A DNA stretch of 16,703 nt, from assembly GCA_017529085.1 (NCBI GenBank), contig JAFXOC010000588.1:1-16703 (forward strand), read 5' to 3'. The notes under the pieces were generated by a model that was given only the letters and a program-made list of their open reading frames with translations, was not told the origin of the DNA and did no database searches. The translations under genes and the position numbers were made by a program. Shown piece by piece: positions 12,692 to 16,703 of the stretch. The first letter of the stretch is position 1. Every line of letters begins with the position of its first letter. Source of the stretch: Selenomonadaceae bacterium. GTDB taxonomy: Bacteria; Bacillota; Negativicutes; Selenomonadales; Selenomonadaceae.

Positions 12692-12922
12692 ATGAAAGCA
12701 GTTGAGTTGAGTGCCAGAGAGGCCCTTGTAAAAGAGATCGTGCGTGTGCGCCAGGAAGAGCATTTGACCCAGAGTCAGCTTGCCGAGAAGATCGGCATAC
12801 AGCAGAGCAATGTCAGCCGCCTTGAGCGCGGTCACAGCAACCCTTCCATCGATTTTATCGAAAAAATCGCAAAAGGGTTGAACTGCAAGCTACGCATCGA
12901 ATTCGTTCGGCAGGAAGGATGA
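12692..12922 (+). CDS. XRE/Cro-type helix-turn-helix regulator, HigA-antitoxin-like
   Basis: 76 aa DNA-binding protein. The HTH spans about residues 13-60: EIVRVRQEEHLTQSQLAEKI, then GIQQSNVSRLERGHSNPSID, the classical helix 2-helix 3 pattern of the XRE family. The ending CKLRIEFVRQEG is typical of HigA-like antitoxins. I start at 12692 because GAGAGGA lies 8 nt upstream and the promoter's -10 (12652-12657) excludes the earlier ATG at 12659. No HigB-like toxin lies upstream, where one would be expected, so it is an orphan or a remnant of a pair. It uses more G/C-ending codons than the adjacent cptN gene, which suggests a different origin. It converges on panF with no gap. Confidence 0.8.
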   Translation: MKAVELSAREALVKEIVRVRQEEHLTQSQLAEKIGIQQSNVSRLERGHSNPSIDFIEKIAKGLNCKLRIEFVRQEG

Positions 12923-14401
12923 TTACTCCTTAGGAAAGAAGACCTCCAGGTTTTTGTTTTCTTTGTCCTTTATCAAAAAACTTCCCGCCAGGAAAAAGAC
13001 TAGCGAGACGCTTATCCCGATTACTATCGGGTGCAATCCGAAAAGCTTTATTCCAAGCCCCTGGGCGAGGCAATAACAAACAGTGCCGCCAATGGCCGAA
13101 AACAGCGCTCCGTATTTGTTCGCCCATTTGGTGAATAATCCAAATATGAGCACCCAGAAGAACGCTGTCTCAAGGCCGCCAAAGGCAAACATATTTATGA
13201 GCCATATTACGCTCGGGGGATTAAGGGCCACCAAAAACACGACGGTACCAAGAGTTGCCGTCGCAACAACCGATATTGCGCGAAGGCGAGTTGGAGACAG
13301 CTCGCCTTTTCCGTTTTTACGGCGATAGTGAATAAACACGTCCTTTATAACGGAAGAGGCCGCCACTATTAAAAGCCCTGAAATCGTCGATATGGACGCC
13401 GCTAACGGGCCTATAATCGCAAAACCCACAATGGATTCGGGGATTGCCGTCGCGATTGATGTCGGTATAATGTGATCGACCGTACCGTACGCGCTGAGAG
13501 GCTCCGTAAGCACGCCGCGAGACAAGATTCCTATCATGTTTATGCCGATATTCATAAAGCCGACTACAAAGGTGCCGATAATCATCGCCTGATGGAGCCC
13601 CTTCGTGTCCTTATAGCTTATACCCCTTACCACCGACTGAGGAAGCGCGATCGTGCAGATACCCACCAAGAGCCATTGGGTAAAGTACAGTCCCAAAGGC
13701 ATATTGCCGCCCGAAAACGGTTCCAACATCTCGGGATGATTGTCGGCGATATTTTGCATAATGTTGGTATAACCGCCGCCCGCTTGAAGCACGAAGTAAA
13801 AAAGGAGCACAATCCCCGCCATCATCACGAGGGCGCAGAGGGTATCCGTAAACGCCACGGCGCGAAACCCGCCGATAGCGGTATATATAACCACAATAAG
13901 TCCGAATACCACAAGCCCCATCTCGTAATCATAGCCCATAGTAGCGGAAAACAGCCTTGCGCCACCCACAAACTGAGCGGTCATAGTGCCTGCGAAAAAC
14001 AACACTATAACAAGCGCCGAGATGGCCGCCAAAGCGTCCGACGAATAACGCGCCCTTATAATATCCACAACGGTTACTGCGTTTAATTTGCGTGATAAAA
14101 GCGCAACCCGTTTCCCGTAAATCCCAAGCACCAAGAACACGGCAGTCACCTGCACCACCGCCATATAAATCCAACCAAAACCTATGTGCCACGCCATGCC
14201 GGGGCCTCCAACAAACGAAGACACGGAGCTATAAGTGGCAACCGTTGTCATTGCAAGCACAAATCCGCCAAGGGCGCGATTACCCACAAAATAATGAGAC
14301 AAAAACCCGCTTTCGCTTGCGGCCTCCCTGCGAACATAAACCGATATGCCCACCATTATGGCCATAAACAGCAAAAGCGGGATAAGTTGCAAAAAATTCA
14401 T
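12923..14401 (-). CDS. panF: Sodium/pantothenate symporter PanF
   Basis: 492 aa member of the sodium:solute symporter family (E. coli PanF is 483 aa). It imports pantothenate, the precursor of coenzyme A, with Na+. About 13 membrane segments are visible. Landmarks include SHYFVGNRALGGFVLAMTTV near the N-terminus, ATYSSVSSFVGGPGMAWHIG, AIGGFRAVAFTDTLCALVMM (the conserved sodium-solute symporter signature region) and a late ISTISGLLIVAASSVIKDVF segment. It overlaps the upstream YhdT gene by four bases (ATGA), the usual arrangement of the pair. The family is certain and the pantothenate substrate is likely from this pairing. It ends one base after the stop of the convergent HTH gene. Confidence 0.88.
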   Translation of the reverse strand: MNFLQLIPLLLFMAIMVGISVYVRREAASESGFLSHYFVGNRALGGFVLAMTTVATYSSVSSFVGGPGMAWHIGFGWIYMAVVQVTAVFLVLGIYGKRVALLSRKLNAVTVVDIIRARYSSDALAAISALVIVLFFAGTMTAQFVGGARLFSATMGYDYEMGLVVFGLIVVIYTAIGGFRAVAFTDTLCALVMMAGIVLLFYFVLQAGGGYTNIMQNIADNHPEMLEPFSGGNMPLGLYFTQWLLVGICTIALPQSVVRGISYKDTKGLHQAMIIGTFVVGFMNIGINMIGILSRGVLTEPLSAYGTVDHIIPTSIATAIPESIVGFAIIGPLAASISTISGLLIVAASSVIKDVFIHYRRKNGKGELSPTRLRAISVVATATLGTVVFLVALNPPSVIWLINMFAFGGLETAFFWVLIFGLFTKWANKYGALFSAIGGTVCYCLAQGLGIKLFGLHPIVIGISVSLVFFLAGSFLIKDKENKNLEVFFPKE

Positions 14402-14649
14402 TTATCCTCCACCTCGGTTAAATCCATATCCTTAAAGAAAAATTTTACCATCACACACACCATCAGAATAGCAAACGCCCAAACTCCCACGGTGCCTGTT
14501 ACAGCCCATAACGGCAAATAAAAAACGCTGACATCTATTCCCGCCATGCCAAACCCTGCCACGCACCAAAAAATAATTAAAGTAAGAAGCGCCGCCCCTG
14601 TTACAGCCGCTTCTTTTTTTATTTGCTGTAATTTCTCAAAATCTGTCAT
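14398..14649 (-). CDS. yhdT: YhdT family small membrane protein (DUF997)
   Basis: 83 aa with two hydrophobic segments: about 17-37 (TGAALLTLIIFWCVAGFG) and about 43-72 (YLPLWAVTGTVGVWAFAILM). An acidic tail ends in DLTEVEDK. This is the size and topology of YhdT, found directly upstream of panF in many bacteria. Its function is unknown but it is presumed to assist PanF. AAAGGAGGTGA lies just before the ATG, a very strong ribosome binding site. The stop overlaps the panF start (ATGA). Confidence 0.85.
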   Translation of the reverse strand: MTDFEKLQQIKKEAAVTGAALLTLIIFWCVAGFGMAGIDVSVFYLPLWAVTGTVGVWAFAILMVCVMVKFFFKDMDLTEVEDK

Positions 14650-14670
14650 ATTTGTTCACCTCCTTTTGTT

Positions 14671-14850
14671 GGGCTCCGCCCAAACCCGGCAAGGGCTCTG
14701 CCCCTGCACCCCGCCAAAGGAGCTTCGCCCCTCTGGACTCCCATTTTAATAATTATATTTTATTATATTCTTACTACGGGGTGCAGGGGCGAAAGTCCCT
14801 GCCGGGGTCAAGGGGGCAGCGCCCCTTGTGGGGTTTGAGGCAACGCCCCA
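14671..14850. repeat. GC-rich intergenic repeat with long imperfect inverted arms
   Basis: GCCCCTGCACCCCG (14700-14713) and its exact reverse complement CGGGGTGCAGGGGC (14777-14790) flank an AT-rich centre. Both flanks carry further partly complementary GC-rich words (GGGCTCCGCCC, AAGGGGGCAGCGCCCCTTG). No ORF with a ribosome binding site is present. It resembles the dispersed GC-rich palindromic repeats of many anaerobe genomes; only this copy is in the window. Confidence 0.6.
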
Positions 14851-14851
14851 A

Positions 14852-15934
14852 CTAACGGGCGACTTTAACGTTGTCGCCGTAGATAGTTTTGAAGTCGTTT
14901 TTCATGGAGATAGGGAGCCAGTTATACTTAACGCAGCCGTCGAGCATTTCTTTGGCGCGTTTTGGGTTGCCTAGTTCTCTGGTTTCATCGTCGCAGATAA
15001 CGCCAAAGGCGAGGGCTTTGTACTTGTTGTTAAATATTGAGTAATTGAGCATACTTGCGTCGCTCATGGCGTTGCCGAAGGCAAGGACGGGTTGTTTTCC
15101 GATTTCTCTTACGATAGCGGCTGTTTTGTTCATCTGGAGGTCTTTTATGACGAATGGTCCCCTAATAATAGTGTCGTTCTCTTGGTAGACGTATTTGAGA
15201 GAAGGCGCGTTGCCTTGATTGCCCGCAAAGTATTCGATGTCGGTGCCTATAATCTGGTTGGTCTTTATGTCGGGGAATGCGCCTAAGACGATGTTTCTGG
15301 CTATCTCTCGTTCCGTGCCGGAGACAATGTAGACTTTAAAATCGTTGTGGGCGAGGAAAGAGATAATTTCAACCATGGGAAGGTAGAAGGCTTCGCCCCA
15401 TTTAAGGTTGGTAAGACCGGTTGTGGGATGTTCCATAAAATCTTTGACGTAACGGTTAAATTCGTCCATTGTCATGCCTGTAAAAGCGGAGCAGGCGACC
15501 TTGGCGTTGTTTGAGGAAGGGTATGGCACGCCAATCTTTTTTATGCTGGCGTCCATGTTTTTTGCGACCTTCATCTGCTCATCGTTGGCTTTAAATGATG
15601 AGTCGTCGTAGACTCTGTGAAGGAAGAGCGAATGATCGAAGTAAATAGGCGCGGTTTCGCAGAGAATTGTACCGTCCATGTCAAATACGGCTATGCGGTC
15701 TTCCTTGGGAATGTAGTTACGGTTATTCTTATCGGTAACTTCTTTCATATAGTCTTTTAAAGCTGCAAGCGCCTTTGCATCTTTAGACCAATATTTAAAA
15801 TTTGAACCGTTCGCCTTAATATTTACCGAAGCGATTTCTTGCCGAGTTGCGGCTTCTCCTCCGGTAAACGCGAACGCGCCGAAAGAGATGGCGAGCGCCG
15901 CCGCCAATATTTGCTTTTTTAACGAAAACTTCAT
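14852..15934 (-). CDS. Secreted HAD-superfamily phosphatase
   Basis: 360 aa phosphohydrolase predicted to act outside the cytoplasm. Residues 1-29 form a Sec signal peptide (basic KKQ, hydrophobic AAALAISFGAFAF, likely cleavage after GEAA). HAD motif I is VFDMDGTI with nucleophile Asp85 and acid/base Asp87. Motif II is the Ser/Thr of YIVSGTERE (Ser205). The motif III lysine is probably in VIKDLQMNK (264 or 270). Motif IV is AFGNAMSDASM with Asp292. The long insert between motifs I and II fits a cap domain. The substrate is unknown; phosphoserine-phosphatase-like or acid-phosphatase roles are both possible. GGAGGA lies 7 nt before the ATG. The promoter with an extended -10 is at 15984-16011. 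It is a monocistronic unit. Confidence 0.85.
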   Translation of the reverse strand: MKFSLKKQILAAALAISFGAFAFTGGEAATRQEIASVNIKANGSNFKYWSKDAKALAALKDYMKEVTDKNNRNYIPKEDRIAVFDMDGTILCETAPIYFDHSLFLHRVYDDSSFKANDEQMKVAKNMDASIKKIGVPYPSSNNAKVACSAFTGMTMDEFNRYVKDFMEHPTTGLTNLKWGEAFYLPMVEIISFLAHNDFKVYIVSGTEREIARNIVLGAFPDIKTNQIIGTDIEYFAGNQGNAPSLKYVYQENDTIIRGPFVIKDLQMNKTAAIVREIGKQPVLAFGNAMSDASMLNYSIFNNKYKALAFGVICDDETRELGNPKRAKEMLDGCVKYNWLPISMKNDFKTIYGDNVKVAR

Positions 15935-15983
15935 AAGTAATCCTCCAAGTTCAATATAAAATTTAATTTAAAAAACACGGGGT

Positions 15984-16011
15984 ATTATAGCACAAATTCA
16001 TGAAAAAGCAA
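15984..16011 (-). promoter_or_regulatory. Promoter of the secreted phosphatase gene
   Basis: On the minus strand TTGCTT (16011-16006), 16-nt spacer, TATAAT (15989-15984) with an upstream TG giving an extended -10 (TGCTATAAT). The -35 lies inside the left arm of the 21-bp hairpin at 16001-16046. Confidence 0.7.
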
Positions 16012-16046
16012 ATACCCCCGCAAAAGCGGGGGTATTTGCTTTTTCA
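16001..16046. terminator. 21-bp perfect inverted repeat, bidirectional terminator overlapping a promoter
   Basis: Arms 16001-16021 and 16026-16046 are exact reverse complements with an AAAA loop. The stem has a CCCCCGC/GCGGGGG core and A5/T5 flanks, so each strand ends in UUUUU. The left arm contains the -35 of the phosphatase promoter. Confidence 0.85.
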
Positions 16047-16088
16047 AATGCTTCTGACATTATCAATAAATTCTATTATTTCAGGCAT
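16044..16088 (-). CDS. Possible 14-aa ORF ahead of the hairpin
   Basis: MPEIIEFIDNVRSI then TGA, with AAAGGAA 8 nt before the ATG; the stop falls at the edge of the 21-bp hairpin. It could be a leader peptide, a decayed gene start or chance. 16089-16206 holds nothing else I can identify. Confidence 0.2.
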   Translation of the reverse strand: MPEIIEFIDNVRSI

Positions 16089-16206
16089 TGCGAAGTTCCT
16101 TTCGATTCTATAATCTCATATTGTCAGCGGCGTTTTCAAAAATCATTCGGAACCAAATCCTATTCTCTCAGGGACACATAAGCAAGCAAAAGTTTTGAAA
16201 ATTAAT

Positions 16207-16235
16207 TTGACAACAATTTGTTTTTTTGATAGAGT
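16207..16235 (+). promoter_or_regulatory. Promoter of the 45-aa gene
   Basis: TTGACA (16207-16212, consensus), 17-nt spacer, TAGAGT (16230-16235). Start near 16242, leader of about 32 nt. Confidence 0.65.
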
Positions 16236-16273
16236 GAAACTAAGAAAGGACTGTTGGTAAAGGAGGTACTTCT

Positions 16274-16411
16274 ATGAATATGCAAGAAATGACTCGTTTA
16301 ATGGAAGGTCTAAAAAAAATGGGATTAACCGAAAAACAAATTTATGAATTTTTACTTTACATTGAGTCAGGAAATGAGAAATACGAACCGAAAAAAATAA
16401 TTAACAATTAG
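16274..16411 (+). CDS. 45-aa small protein of unknown function
   Basis: 45 aa, beginning MNMQEMTRLMEGLKKMGLTE and ending PKKIINN. AAAGGAGGT, a full-consensus ribosome binding site, stands 7 nt before the ATG; a consensus promoter precedes it and a strong terminator follows, so this is a complete miniature gene. Two predicted helices are joined by GLTEKQ, with the second being QIYEFLLYIESGN. The pattern resembles a small helix-turn-helix or a helical-hairpin adaptor. There is no membrane segment or signal. I do not recognise the family. Confidence 0.7.
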   Translation: MNMQEMTRLMEGLKKMGLTEKQIYEFLLYIESGNEKYEPKKIINN

Positions 16412-16424
16412 CTCCAATTCGTAG

Positions 16425-16459
16425 AACACCCCGCAAGCAGCAACTTGCGGGGTGTTTGT
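16425..16459 (+). terminator. Terminator of the 45-aa gene
   Basis: AACACCCCGCAAG (16425-16437), 6-nt loop, CTTGCGGGGTGTT (16444-16456), then TGTTT. A 13-bp perfect stem 13 bases after the stop codon. Confidence 0.85.
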
Positions 16460-16556
16460 TTATGTTCGACCGACTACTTCTGATATCGTCTACATCGTTA
16501 TTATAACAAACTTTCTCATCACACGCAAGCAAAAATTGAAAAATCTCCTCCCCTTC

Positions 16557-16703
16557 GGGTTCTCCCCCCCTACCCCCCTCTAGGAGGGGGGCTTGGTTAG
16601 AGCAAACTGAAGTGGTATGAAATTTAGCCTCAAAAGTCGCGGCCAGAGTGCCTCCCTCTTAGAGGGAGGGGGACCGCGAAGCGGTGGAAGGAGAACCATG
16701 AAG
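16557..16703. repeat. Dispersed repeat element, copy 2 (inverted relative to copy 1, cut by the window edge)
   Basis: Reading inward on the minus strand from 16703, 53 of 54 bases match copy 1 from 1312. The middle then diverges, and the C/G-rich hairpin (CCCCCCTCTAGGAGGGGGG) returns at 16567-16592. No AGACTGTAGAC-type end is visible on the inner side. It may continue beyond the right edge. 16460-16556 shows nothing else. Confidence 0.8.

Noticed and set aside
13472..14086. Plus-strand ORF of 204 aa inside panF
   Set aside because: Its composition is rich in His, Arg and Lys with no domain pattern, as expected for the antisense of a membrane protein gene; panF is unmistakable.
14652..14855. 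Short plus-strand ORFs in the GC-rich repeat
   Set aside because: They translate the palindromic repeat itself (PGKGSAPAP-like words), a well-known false-ORF source.

Overview
This window looks like an accessory region of an anaerobic bacterium with about 45-47% GC, strong AAGGAGG-type ribosome binding sites and typical sigma-70 promoters. It carries a DcuB-type C4-dicarboxylate exchanger, a PanF/YhdT pair, a PTS EIIC, an AAA-ATPase/PD-(D/E)XK gene of the kind abundant in gut anaerobes, and a remnant dicarboxylate symporter. These point to a host-associated anaerobe (Firmicutes/Negativicutes or Synergistota-like), but nothing in the sequence fixes the taxon.

Layout. 1-694 (-): a broken dicarboxylate/amino acid:cation symporter running off the left edge, with a 14-bp perfect palindrome where the reading frame changes. 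796-1137 (-): a small secreted protein. 1281-1483: a repeat element with short terminal inverted repeats; a second copy lies inverted at the right edge. 1513-3189 (-): an AAA-ATPase/nuclease-like protein. 3480-4174 (+): a strong promoter preceded by a palindromic operator, then four tiny ORFs (27, 28, 28 and 48 aa) each with its own ribosome binding site, closed by a terminator. 4307-6159 (+): a PTS EIIC without EIIB, overlapping a GNAT acetyltransferase. 6170-9864 (-): a hybrid sensor histidine kinase behind a type II toxin-antitoxin pair. 10002-10270: a candidate type I toxin-antitoxin locus, not previously called because the toxin is only 24 aa. 10383-11726 (+): dcuB. 11819-12504 (+): a type III (CptIN-like) toxin-antitoxin system with a 48-nt tandem-repeat RNA, a terminator and an RNase toxin. 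12692-12922 (+): a lone HTH regulator. 12923-14649 (-): yhdT-panF. 14671-14850: a GC-rich repeat. 14852-15934 (-): a secreted HAD-type phosphatase. 16274-16411 (+): a 45-aa orphan gene.

The transport and metabolic genes (EIIC, DcuB, PanF, the symporter remnant) are mostly independent single units. The striking part is the small-gene content: candidate toxin-antitoxin loci of three mechanistic types (II, I and III) lie within about 3.2 kb around dcuB, and the four-peptide operon at 3614-4138 has no family I can name. No CRISPR array, rRNA or tRNA was seen.
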